Below, in pieces: positions 56,114-64,000 of a DNA stretch of 64,000 nt; the first letter of the stretch is position 1; each line of letters begins with the position of its first letter. The notes under the pieces are model-generated. The model was given only the letters and a program-made list of their open reading frames with translations. It made no database searches and was not told the origin of the DNA. This DNA is from a virus, in the IMG/VR virus record IMGVR_UViG_3300034072_001149, positions 1-64,000 of that record, one strand, 5' to 3'. The translations under genes were made by a program, and so were the position numbers.

Positions 56114-57082
56114 TTATTGGTCTGGTAACTGGTTCTTAGCTAGATAGGCAGCAACACGAGCTTTGCGGGCTTCTTCCTCTTCTGGAGTTAGCTCTACCTT
56201 CTCAATTTTCACATTACTGGGCGAAGTCTTGCGGACCAGCTTCTTGGCCTCTGGTGCTTCACCATTGGCAATGGCTCTCTGACTCAGAGAATTATCAACC
56301 TGTCGTGTCATTGAAGGAGTTACACCGTGCATGACCAGCATGTCATCCCTGATGTTTTGGTTGCGCTTCTCCAAATTCAGAACGCGAGTAAATGCGTTGC
56401 TGACGGTAACGGTGTAGTAGGCAAATGGATTATCTGAACGCGCTTCATTGAACTGAAGACCAACTAGGCTCAACTGTAGAAGGGCTTGGCTGCGCATTTC
56501 ATCAACATATGTGTAGCCTCTCCAGTTGCCACGCTGTGAATATCGTTCAACCAGTTTCATAAACATATTGGCAAGGCGATTGGTAATTTTGCCATGCGTC
56601 TGTGAAAACTCTCCGTTTTCAAGAGCATCTTTCCAATGGGACCTGCCTACTTCCTTGGCGCCTTCATCCTCGGTAATGATGTAATGTTTGAATGGTGGAA
56701 AGTTCAAACGAACATGGTTATCGGCAACACTCTTGGGATTCTTTACCCTACCATCTTCCAGAGGAATATGCTCGTGAGTCATGACACGCCATACGATGCT
56801 ATCCACTGGAATTGACAAAGGATCGATTTCTTCGATTTTGATCTGATGATTCTTAAGACCCTTTTCCTTTTGGATCAGCTTTTCAGCCTGCATCATCTTC
56901 TTTGCTTTGTTTTCACGAACAGATTGGATCAAAGCAGGATTGATTTCATCAAGTGATCCAACAATACAGTCATATGTTGAATACTTGGGATCTACATAAT
57001 AGGAAAAGGTATTCTTGGACTTGTGAATCTCACTCAGGAGTTCTTTGTTGGTTAGATAATTGACCTTAGGTGTAATAGCCAT
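56114..57082 (-). CDS. 55: Late-transcription sigma factor (T4 gp55 type)
   Basis: 322 aa, longer than T4 gp55 (185 aa). The sigma region-2-like core is at ~165-245: TNRLANMFMKLVERYSQRGN, YTYVDEMRSQALLQLSLVGL, NPFAYYTVTVSNAFTRVLNL and KRNQNIRDDMLV, matching the Y-x-D-E-M ... N-x-F-A-Y-x-T/Q pattern of gp55 proteins. N-terminal ~150 residues form an added domain. It would direct RNA polymerase to the TAAATA late sites found across the window. Upstream of 47-46, as in T4. SD AAGGAGCG. Confidence 0.88.
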   Translation of the reverse strand: MAITPKVNYLTNKELLSEIHKSKNTFSYYVDPKYSTYDCIVGSLDEINPALIQSVRENKAKKMMQAEKLIQKEKGLKNHQIKIEEIDPLSIPVDSIVWRVMTHEHIPLEDGRVKNPKSVADNHVRLNFPPFKHYIITEDEGAKEVGRSHWKDALENGEFSQTHGKITNRLANMFMKLVERYSQRGNWRGYTYVDEMRSQALLQLSLVGLQFNEARSDNPFAYYTVTVSNAFTRVLNLEKRNQNIRDDMLVMHGVTPSMTRQVDNSLSQRAIANGEAPEAKKLVRKTSPSNVKIEKVELTPEEEEARKARVAAYLAKNQLPDQ

Positions 57083-57320
57083 GTGTGGCGCCGCTCCTTA
57101 TGTTTTTGTTATTAGCGGTTGATGTAAAAAGCAGTCTCTGGGTCTTAGCCAGCGCATCGCTTCGTATTCTTTTTATAGACTAAAACGCACCAGAAATCTA
57201 TAACTTCGTTATCATCCATAGCCTTGACTGATTGAAAAATATAAGAATAATGACAGCAAATCTCTTTTGCTTTAGACAAAAGACTGGTTTATTAAAACTG
57301 AGGTTTATAGGTCGGTAAAT

Positions 57321-57893
57321 ATGAATAGAGGCAGTAACAAAGTGGTCTTTGGGGTTGGGCGTTTGAATCCTCCCACCCGAGGTCATAGTGTTCTGGTTCA
57401 ACAGGTAAAGGAAACGGCTGAACGTCTTGGCGCCCGCGCAATGCTCTATATTGTGGACGGTGAAAAATCGGGACAAGACAAAAGCAAAAATCCTCTAACT
57501 GGTGAACAGCGAGTTGAGATTGCCCGCCGGCTCTTTCCAGGAGTCACTATTGATGTCGTGGGCTCTGCCTATGAAGTCCTGGAAGTGTTAGAACTACAAT
57601 ACCTCGAACCGAGGGTGTGGGTTGCGGGATCTGACCGTGCTGCCAAATACCGCAAGCTTCTATCCAGTGAACTACTGGATTGTGAAGTTCTTGAGGTGGA
57701 CCGTAGCGCAGGTGAGGCCGATGGTGTAAGTGCCACTGCCGCACGCAAAGCAGCCATTGAAGGCAACATGGAAGAGTTTGCTCACCATATGCCTTCAAAC
57801 CTCGACTCAAAGGAACTTGCGGAAATAGCAGATATGATTCGCGAGGTATCCCAGTGTCAGAACCCAACAAGAGTAACACATCAACAGGACTAG
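57321..57893 (+). CDS. Nucleotidyltransferase (NMNAT/cytidylyltransferase-like), second copy
   Basis: 190 aa. GRLNPPTRGHSVLV holds the (T/H)xGH motif and VSATAARKAA the S-x-T-x-x-R-like second motif; VWVAGSDRAAKYRKLL lies between. It belongs to the same superfamily as the adenylyltransferase at 26331-26936 but is not closely similar. Similar proteins occur beside tail genes in T4-like phages (recollection). Substrate uncertain; no Shine-Dalgarno is evident, and a TAAATA sequence overlaps the ATG. Its 3' end overlaps gene 48 by 40 nt. Confidence 0.8.
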   Translation: MNRGSNKVVFGVGRLNPPTRGHSVLVQQVKETAERLGARAMLYIVDGEKSGQDKSKNPLTGEQRVEIARRLFPGVTIDVVGSAYEVLEVLELQYLEPRVWVAGSDRAAKYRKLLSSELLDCEVLEVDRSAGEADGVSATAARKAAIEGNMEEFAHHMPSNLDSKELAEIADMIREVSQCQNPTRVTHQQD

Positions 57894-58990
57894 TATCCAG
57901 CGGAAGTGGACAAAGTGTAAACGCCAAGGCAATCAGCGCGGGCGATTTCGCTTATGGTGCTTTGGGTAACGGAACGGCAGGTGGTCTTGGTAATGCGGCT
58001 CTTTTGAGCACCACTACTATCCTACCAAACACTCGCCGAACAAAAATCAGCAGAACTCAATTGGAAGCGGCGGACAAAGAATACACCCGCCAGATGAATA
58101 TCCTGAGCCAGTTTTGGTCTGTCAAGGATACCAGTAGCCCTGCGTATGCTGCTCAAAAGCAGAACGCAATGATGGCTCAATACCAGTGGGAACTTGCCCG
58201 CAACAATCTTGAAGAGGTAGTTTCCTCTGAGCTGTCTAGGCGCGAAGAACCAATTGAAGTTCTTCCTGGTGAAATTGTAACTTCTCCTACTATTATTGGT
58301 GATCTTGAAGGCATCGTTCCGCAAGTAGATGCCGCACCTGTAGAAGATGAGATCGTGGTAATCGGACGACCACGTGACAACAGAATTCGCATTTCTCCCA
58401 AAGAAGGCCAACGTGATGAGATTTTTGGAGATGAGAATTCTATTCTCTATATGTTGAGAGAAACTGATGGTGTATTCTTTCCCTATACACCAACTATAGA
58501 CTTTAGTCACCGTGCTGAATATTCATCTATGGCACCCACACATGCGAATACCAGCTACTATACCTACACACATACTCCAGCTATTCAGATTACCATACAG
58601 GGTCAATTCAGCGCACAGAACCTAGCAGAGGCCAAATACACTCTAGCATCCATGCACTTTTTCAGAACAGTAACCAAGATGCATTTTGGCTTCCAAGAAG
58701 CTGAAGAAGGTACAGCCGGATTACCACCTCCGGTTCTCAATCTAAACGGGTATGGCGAGTATATGTTTGATAATCTTTCGATCATCATTCAGGAATTCAA
58801 AATGGATATGCCCAACAATGTGGACTATATAGAAGTAGAGCATGTTGGCGGTCTTGCTTGGGTGCCCACACTCACAACCTTTACAATATCTTGCGTCGTT
58901 CAGAATACTCCAAAGCAGCAAAGAGATGAGTTCAATTTCAAGGAATTTGCTAGCGGAGAACTGATGCGAGATGGGAATGGATGGATCTAA
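57854..58990 (+). CDS. 48: Baseplate tail-tube cap (T4 gp48 type)
   Basis: 378 aa (T4 364) from GTG 57854 with GCGAGG upstream, inside the end of the upstream gene. IDFSHRAEYSSMAPTHANTS, PAIQITIQGQFSAQNLAEAK, YTLASMHFFRTVTKMHFGFQ, PPPVLNLNGYGEYMFDNLSI and IIQEFKMDMPNNVDYI are gp48 landmarks. Caps the hub and starts the tube together with gp54. Start of the plus-strand baseplate run 48-53-hub-5. Confidence 0.9.
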   Translation: MSEPNKSNTSTGLVSSGSGQSVNAKAISAGDFAYGALGNGTAGGLGNAALLSTTTILPNTRRTKISRTQLEAADKEYTRQMNILSQFWSVKDTSSPAYAAQKQNAMMAQYQWELARNNLEEVVSSELSRREEPIEVLPGEIVTSPTIIGDLEGIVPQVDAAPVEDEIVVIGRPRDNRIRISPKEGQRDEIFGDENSILYMLRETDGVFFPYTPTIDFSHRAEYSSMAPTHANTSYYTYTHTPAIQITIQGQFSAQNLAEAKYTLASMHFFRTVTKMHFGFQEAEEGTAGLPPPVLNLNGYGEYMFDNLSIIIQEFKMDMPNNVDYIEVEHVGGLAWVPTLTTFTISCVVQNTPKQQRDEFNFKEFASGELMRDGNGWI

Positions 58991-59295
58991 TGAGTAAAGT
59001 TGAATACAAAAGATCAAGCCCATACGCTGACACTCCCCAAACCACTTGGTATCTAAGTAACTATGAACCACGAGTTATAAATCGTGACGGGACTGATATA
59101 CGCAAAATCCTAGAAACCAAGTATGAAAACAGACCAGATCTGCTTTCGTATGATCTTTATGGGACGCCGAACCTTTGGTGGATATTCATGGTGTTGAATC
59201 CTGATGCTATAAAGGATCCCATCTATGATTTCAAAGCAGGCCTTGTGATTTATGTTCCTACGGCCACTCGTATCTCAAATACATTGGGAATCTAA
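58990..59295 (+). CDS. 53: Baseplate wedge protein (T4 gp53 type)
   Basis: 101 aa from ATG 58990, which overlaps the gp48 stop. TTWYLSNYEPRVINRDGTDI, TKYENRPDLLSYDLYGTPNL, WWIFMVLNPDAIKDPIYDFK and AGLVIYVP match gp53: a short arm plus a LysM-like fold. T4 gp53 is 196 aa, so this is a compact form. It joins wedges around the hub. Confidence 0.88.
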   Translation: MSKVEYKRSSPYADTPQTTWYLSNYEPRVINRDGTDIRKILETKYENRPDLLSYDLYGTPNLWWIFMVLNPDAIKDPIYDFKAGLVIYVPTATRISNTLGI

Positions 59296-62165
59296 TGACC
59301 AGAGCAAGACAACTTTTGAATTCTGAAACCAGAACCAATCAATCTCAGAACGCTTCTGGTGATCAAACAGGTTCTGGTAACACGACTCCGACGAACACAA
59401 ATTTCAACGGTCAGTCTCCTGATAGAGCTGATATTGAAAATGGAGGAACACCAGGAGGCTTTCTCAAGCATTTGAATTTTATTCCTGAGCCCAATCCAAT
59501 GGGGGATTTGTTCCAGCCAACCTATCACTTTTCCTTTTATCTGGATACTGATGTGGAGGCAGAGCAAGGAACTGGTAAGGAGTTCGTAATTGCTGAAACC
59601 GGTCTCACTGGTATGAACATCCAAAGTGTTGAAATTGACAGCTTTGTGGGACCTAATATTCGAACTCGTAATGCTACCGCGACTAGCATTACGATGAAGA
59701 TTTATGAACCATTTGGTGCTCAATTTCCTGATCTTCTATTCAATGCGGCTGTAAGGATGAACATCCGCAACTACCTAAAGGCTCCTTGGTTCCTAAGACT
59801 GAAGCTTCATGGTTATGATGAAGATGGAGTCAAGGTAGAAGTAGGCCAGGGTTGGAAATGGAAAATGGTTTTGATTGATGTTCAAAGTAACATCAGTGAA
59901 AACGGATCTCTTCACACTGTAACCGCAATGCCTATGGCAGAAGTTGCTCTTAACAACCAGTATTGTATGCTGCCATCCTTGGTTAATACAAGTGGAACAA
60001 CGGTTGGTGAGGTATTGAAAAATATCATTACCAGTATGAACGAAAATGTAAAAACCAAATATGGTGACACCAATCCACCAGTTTTGGAGTTTGCTATCGA
60101 GGATAGGGAATATCCCTATGATACTAAGATAGGCGTCAGCCGCCCATTTGATCACAGAATCGTTTCTGATTCTCCCCAAGATAGCAACACTAGAACTTCA
60201 GAGAACTTTGGTACACAGGATACGCATTTTAGTCCTGGAACTGATATTCCAGCAGTTGTTGATATGTTGATGGCTCGAACTGATACTGCGATTCAAGCAG
60301 CTCGTATCAGTCGTGAAAAGCCAAAAGTGGATGGTCCTGATCTAGAAACAGATGTGAGAGATCCTGCCTCACTCATGCACCGAATTGACACCAAGGTAGA
60401 ATACCTATCATATAATGCGGTGATTGGTGATTACTGTAAAAAGATCACCTTTATCGTGAAACCATATCAAAGCCTTCGCCTATTGACATCAATGGGAAGA
60501 GCAATGTCTTTTGACAAAGAAAAGATACTGAATCGTCTAAAAGCCAAACATGCTGTAGATCAGGTTTTGATGCGAAAGCAGTATGATTATGTTTTCACTG
60601 GTCTCAACACCGAGGTGGAGAAATTTGATATCAATGTGAATTTCAGGTGGGCAGTTAGTGTTCCAGTTATACAAGGTTGGAATACAAATACAGGAACCAC
60701 TGCTCGAGTTGATATCGCACAATCTGCTCAAGACCATTCGTTGAAGCTGAATGCCAATAGCCAGGAACTTGAAGCTACCCGCCTTGAGATTTTTAATCTT
60801 GATAGGGAAATCGAGGAGGCAGGAACATCAGTCAGCCCAGAGCAAACTCGTAGGCGTGAAGAACTTGAAGCTCGTCGTCGTAGATTGGACGAAGAAAATC
60901 GACAGTTGAGAACTATTACTGGTTTTGAAGTCGACGAACTAAACCGTATCGAAAATGAACGTTCAGAAAAGCGTCGTAGGGCCAATCCTATTACTGGTAG
61001 AACCATTGATGGTGAAGATGATATCTACTATAACGCACAGAGTGAAGCCGATGGTAGTGCCAGAGAAGGGTTCGGTGGTTCAGGATCTGATGATTTAAGC
61101 TATCTACCTATTACTATTGTCCAAGATGCTGATTCACCTAGTGCTAGTGTGTATACTGGAACTTCCACGGATAATAATTCCAACAAGGGAGTTTATGGTG
61201 CTCTCTTGAACCAGTTATATGGAAGTTTTGATGGTAACCTTCAAAGTCTAGAGTTGGATATTAGAGGTGACCCCTACTGGTTAGGCCCCGGCTCAACTGG
61301 TGAGGAATACTCTGAGCCTTCAACTGCTGAGGTGCCCAATTTCAGTAACGGTGAGCATATGTTTGTTTTCCGTTTTAAGCTACCACAAGGTTACGACCAG
61401 AATACTGGAACTGTCAGTGTGGCTGCTGATGATAGAAAGGGAGGTAGTAGAGGAGAAGGTGAAAACCAAAAGCCAGCAAGCGGTGGCAATAGTAATATCT
61501 TCACTGGATTCTATGCGGTTACTCAAGTTATCAATCGTTTCAACAATGGATACTTCTCGCAGACTTTGAATGCCCAGAGGATTCAGGGATGGACTTATGA
61601 GAATATCATCGAAGGCCGAGAAGTCACAGTTGATGATAACACCAATATCACAGATTCAGATGTGCCTCTTATCTCGAATCCAAGAGCCAATGAATCAACT
61701 GCTATTGCAAACGGTAATCGTGGGTCTGGTGCTAGATTGCCATCTAGAACAACTCTCAGTGAGCGAGAGTTGCTGGCTATCACTTTGGTTGGTGAAGCCG
61801 GTGGTGAAGGAGACCAGGGTATGTTGGCAGTTGGAAACGTGATTGTCAATCGTGCCAAAAAGAACTTCACAGGAAGAACTGTAAGCGACGTGATTATGAG
61901 CCCCAGGCAGTTTTCAGTCTGGAATAATCAACGACCTGAAACCCTCTATAATGCCCGTAAGGATACTGATGTATATCGTAGAGCAGACAGAATCGCCGGT
62001 GAATTGTTGTCCGGTCGAGCATCTGATGTGACTGGTGGTGCTGATCACTATCTCAATGAGGTCGTGACTAGACAAGGTAGATCCGATGGTAGTTTGCCGT
62101 CTTGGTATCGAAAAGGCAAGATTACCAGAAAAATCGGCAAACACACTTTCCTGAAAATCCTATAA
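59295..62165 (+). CDS. Baseplate hub protein with C-terminal SleB-type cell-wall hydrolase
   Basis: 956 aa. N-terminal ~450 residues form a beta-rich hub-like region (FQPTYHFSFYLDTDVEAEQG, ATSITMKIYEPFGAQFPDLL, NYLKAPWFLRLKLHGYDEDG, FDINVNFRWAVSVPVIQGWN). A charged coiled coil occupies ~475-560 (ARRRRLDEENRQLRTITG). A second beta region with a tail-fibre-like end (FRFKLPQGY, GFYAVTQVINRFNNGYFSQT) follows. Residues ~822-956 are a Hydrolase_2/SleB domain: LSERELLAITLVGEAGGEGD, GMLAVGNVIVNRAK, SPRQFSVWN, GGADHYLN. The Glu of GEAGGE is the expected catalytic residue. This likely occupies the gp27 position and digests peptidoglycan during injection. Confidence 0.85.
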   Translation: MTRARQLLNSETRTNQSQNASGDQTGSGNTTPTNTNFNGQSPDRADIENGGTPGGFLKHLNFIPEPNPMGDLFQPTYHFSFYLDTDVEAEQGTGKEFVIAETGLTGMNIQSVEIDSFVGPNIRTRNATATSITMKIYEPFGAQFPDLLFNAAVRMNIRNYLKAPWFLRLKLHGYDEDGVKVEVGQGWKWKMVLIDVQSNISENGSLHTVTAMPMAEVALNNQYCMLPSLVNTSGTTVGEVLKNIITSMNENVKTKYGDTNPPVLEFAIEDREYPYDTKIGVSRPFDHRIVSDSPQDSNTRTSENFGTQDTHFSPGTDIPAVVDMLMARTDTAIQAARISREKPKVDGPDLETDVRDPASLMHRIDTKVEYLSYNAVIGDYCKKITFIVKPYQSLRLLTSMGRAMSFDKEKILNRLKAKHAVDQVLMRKQYDYVFTGLNTEVEKFDINVNFRWAVSVPVIQGWNTNTGTTARVDIAQSAQDHSLKLNANSQELEATRLEIFNLDREIEEAGTSVSPEQTRRREELEARRRRLDEENRQLRTITGFEVDELNRIENERSEKRRRANPITGRTIDGEDDIYYNAQSEADGSAREGFGGSGSDDLSYLPITIVQDADSPSASVYTGTSTDNNSNKGVYGALLNQLYGSFDGNLQSLELDIRGDPYWLGPGSTGEEYSEPSTAEVPNFSNGEHMFVFRFKLPQGYDQNTGTVSVAADDRKGGSRGEGENQKPASGGNSNIFTGFYAVTQVINRFNNGYFSQTLNAQRIQGWTYENIIEGREVTVDDNTNITDSDVPLISNPRANESTAIANGNRGSGARLPSRTTLSERELLAITLVGEAGGEGDQGMLAVGNVIVNRAKKNFTGRTVSDVIMSPRQFSVWNNQRPETLYNARKDTDVYRRADRIAGELLSGRASDVTGGADHYLNEVVTRQGRSDGSLPSWYRKGKITRKIGKHTFLKIL

Positions 62166-62175
62166 GGAGTTCAAA

Positions 62176-64000
62176 ATGGCTAACCAAGGATTCCGTAGAT
62201 CATTCAGAACACCTCCGGGGTATTTGAATCAAGAAGCCAACGCTAGAGTGGGCTTATTCAACCAAGTATATCTTGGATTTGTGAAAAACAATGAGGATGC
62301 TTTTAAAAATGGTCGTCTTCAAGTTTGGATTCCTGAATTTTCTACATCACCTGACAATGAGAGTCAGTGGGTAACGGTTCAATATTGTTCTCCTATGGCC
62401 GGTGCGACTCCGGTCAAAGACAATGTCAAAGAAGGCCGAACGCTATCTGATACCCAACAGTCGTATGGTTGGTGGTCCGTGCCGCCTGATGTTGATAATG
62501 AAGTTATCGTAATGTTCATTAACGGTGATCCCAATAGGGGCATTTATATTGGCGGTCTCTATCAGCCGTTTATGAACCACATGGTTCCTGGAATACCTAG
62601 TGCCACCTCTTATCAAGAGGGAGTAGAAGGTCAAGACCCGCCAGTAGCAGAATACAATCGTTGGGATCCAGGTGTGACTGATTCTGACAATCACACTAGA
62701 GCTCGATTTGATCCCCTACACGAGGGTCTAAGAAACCAGGGTCTCTACACCGACCCACAACGCGGTCCAAGCGATGCAGGAGCTCGTAGAGCTCCTGTGA
62801 GCAAAGTATATGGCTTTAAGAGTCCCAAGGGCTCTCATATGGTTTTTGACGATGCTGATGAGAATTCATACATTCGTTTTAGGACCGCATCAGGAGCTCA
62901 AATCCTAATCAATGACTCAGCAGGTTACGTCTATATCATCAGCGCAAACGGTAATAGCTGGTTTGAAATCAGCGACGAAGGAATTGATGGTTATTCGGCT
63001 AATTCTATCAGCTTGCGATCTCAACAAGATATAAACCTTCATGCTGACGGATCCATTAACCAGTATGCCAAGAGACAATGGAATGCTTACGCGGGCGGTG
63101 GTCTCACTATGCAGGGTAAGAGCGTTGATATTTTGAGTGCGTCAACCGCCAATATCAGTGCCAATGGTGATTTGAATCTATTGAGCAATGCCAATGTGAA
63201 TTCAAGCGCAGGTGGTAATTGGAGTGCCCGAGCAGGCGGCACCGCCGCTTTAAATTCTGGTGGAGCCCTTGGCGTAAGTTCAGGGGGTACTCTATTCCTA
63301 CGAGGATCTCAGATCCAACAGAATAGTGGTAGTGGACCTCGAGCTACTGCTGCCAAAGAAGGGTCTGGACCCAGACCTGAGGAACTTGAAGACCGTGAAC
63401 TCAACGTGGAAACAAATTATGAAGAGATTTCTACTAAGACCATTGTCAGTAGAATGCCCACTCATGAACCGTGGTCAGGTCACCCCAATAGTGGATCAGG
63501 ATCTGTCCGTCGTAGGGTTGACTTGAGTGTGAGTACCCGCGTGCAGGTTGACGGTGACGGCAACGTAGCTAGTAATCCAGATGATATCCAGCCCGGTACC
63601 GAGGAAAGTGTTCCAGCAGACAATGCTGAATTTGTGGCTCCATGTTCAGGGGTCGCAGGAAGTCAGTTTGGTCCCAGAACTCCTCCCAAAGCCGGCGCAT
63701 CTTCAATTCACGCCGGATTGGATGTAAGATGTCCAATCGGAACTACTCTTGTAGCAATGCGCGATGGCACCGTTACATTTACAGGTAGAAGAGGCGGATA
63801 CGGTCTTTTCTTAGAAGTCAGACACGATAACGGATACACCACTAGATTTGGTCATTTGAGTTCTATTTCAGCTAAAGTTGGTCAAAAAGTCAAAGCAGGT
63901 CAAGTGGTTGGTAAAACTGGTAATACTGGCAACAGTACTGGTCCACATTTACACTTTGAGATTCGAAAGAATGGAAAACCTATAAATCCAGCAACTAAGT
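62176..64000 (+). CDS. 5: Central spike (gp5/VgrG-type) with C-terminal M23 endopeptidase, partial
   Basis: ATG 62176 (AAGGAG upstream), open to the window end, 608 codons seen. An OB-fold start (GRLQVWIPEFSTSPDNESQW, VPPDVDNEVIVMFINGDPNR, GIYIGGLYQPF) precedes the gp5-like region KVYGFKSPKGSHMVFDDAD and a beta-helix with repeated short strands (GLTMQGKSVDILSASTANIS, SGGALGVSSGGTLFLRG). The end (from ~residue 485) is a LytM/M23 domain: HAGLDVRCPIGT (His, Asp), GGYGLFLEVRH, TGNTGNSTGPHLHFEI (HxH). T4 gp5 instead has an internal lysozyme. Completes the cell-puncturing device with the SleB hub. Confidence 0.9.
   Translation, partial: MANQGFRRSFRTPPGYLNQEANARVGLFNQVYLGFVKNNEDAFKNGRLQVWIPEFSTSPDNESQWVTVQYCSPMAGATPVKDNVKEGRTLSDTQQSYGWWSVPPDVDNEVIVMFINGDPNRGIYIGGLYQPFMNHMVPGIPSATSYQEGVEGQDPPVAEYNRWDPGVTDSDNHTRARFDPLHEGLRNQGLYTDPQRGPSDAGARRAPVSKVYGFKSPKGSHMVFDDADENSYIRFRTASGAQILINDSAGYVYIISANGNSWFEISDEGIDGYSANSISLRSQQDINLHADGSINQYAKRQWNAYAGGGLTMQGKSVDILSASTANISANGDLNLLSNANVNSSAGGNWSARAGGTAALNSGGALGVSSGGTLFLRGSQIQQNSGSGPRATAAKEGSGPRPEELEDRELNVETNYEEISTKTIVSRMPTHEPWSGHPNSGSGSVRRRVDLSVSTRVQVDGDGNVASNPDDIQPGTEESVPADNAEFVAPCSGVAGSQFGPRTPPKAGASSIHAGLDVRCPIGTTLVAMRDGTVTFTGRRGGYGLFLEVRHDNGYTTRFGHLSSISAKVGQKVKAGQVVGKTGNTGNSTGPHLHFEIRKNGKPINPATK

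Noticed and set aside
57313-57324. Late promoter CGGTAAATATGA for the 57321 gene
   Set aside because: The motif overlaps the start codon, so it cannot drive that gene unless translation starts further downstream.
1-64000. CRISPR array, integrase or transposon ends
   Set aside because: No regularly spaced direct repeats, recombinase motifs or insertion-sequence inverted repeats were seen; a computed repeat search was not possible.

Overview
This 64 kb window is a segment of a large, strictly lytic-looking contractile-tailed phage of the T4 superfamily. The evidence is a nearly complete set of T4-type virion genes: small terminase gp16, head completion gp4, tail-tube initiator gp54, tube gp19, sheath gp18, neck gp13/gp14, sheath stabiliser gp15, portal gp20, prohead protease gp21, scaffold gp22, major capsid gp23, hub-assembly gp26, tube cap gp48, wedge gp53, a hub protein and a gp5-type spike. 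Recombination nuclease gp46/47 and a gp55-type late sigma factor are also present. Large terminase was not seen here. The host is unknown. An acquired outer-membrane barrel gene with an Ala-rich signal peptide ending AAAQ would suit an alphaproteobacterium such as a sphingomonad, but that is only inference. No tRNA gene, integrase or CRISPR array was recognised.

Layout: 1-7970 (mostly minus) carries packaging, tail-tube and baseplate genes, with a group I intron in gene 19 and a free-standing GIY-YIG nuclease gene beside it. 8027-11178 is a Ro60/Rsr gene with a hairpin-rich leader, a small ORF and a ~0.85 kb ORF-free, strongly folded RNA candidate. 11179-18354 (minus) has sheath, dNMP kinase, a SLOG-like protein, peptidyl-tRNA hydrolase and neck genes. 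18429-21405 (plus) has neck, lysozyme and sheath stabiliser. 21745-34205 (plus) is an early/metabolic block: NAD synthetase, nicotinate phosphoribosyltransferase, Nudix, NMN/NaMN adenylyltransferase, nicotinamidase, a deoxyribosyltransferase-like protein, RNA-ligase parts, an outer-membrane barrel and a MntP-type manganese exporter. 34207-46321 is head morphogenesis (23, 22, 21, core proteins, 20) plus a probable tape measure. 46412-47496 is gp26 with a likely -1 frameshift extension. 47910-49103 is a second ORF-free structured region. 49104-57082 has nucleases, small proteins, a RlmN-like radical SAM enzyme, 46/47 and 55. 57321-64000 (plus) is the baseplate hub/spike block, open at the window end.

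Two promoter classes can be read by eye. Early-type sites are TTGACA-16/17 nt-TANNNN; late-type sites carry TAAATA (or GATAAGTA on two plus-strand genes), fitting the gp55 sigma factor. Several early promoters lie 6-7 nt from the start codon, implying leaderless messages.

Together the accessory genes form a coherent programme: a full route from nicotinamide to NAD+ (pncA, pncB, adenylyltransferase, nadE), NAD-related enzymes (Nudix, possible ADP-ribosyltransferase, SLOG-like proteins), and RNA/translation maintenance functions (RNA ligase, Ro60 with candidate RNA, Pth2, RlmN-like). This is what one would expect of a phage that must survive NAD-depleting and RNA-cleaving host defences.
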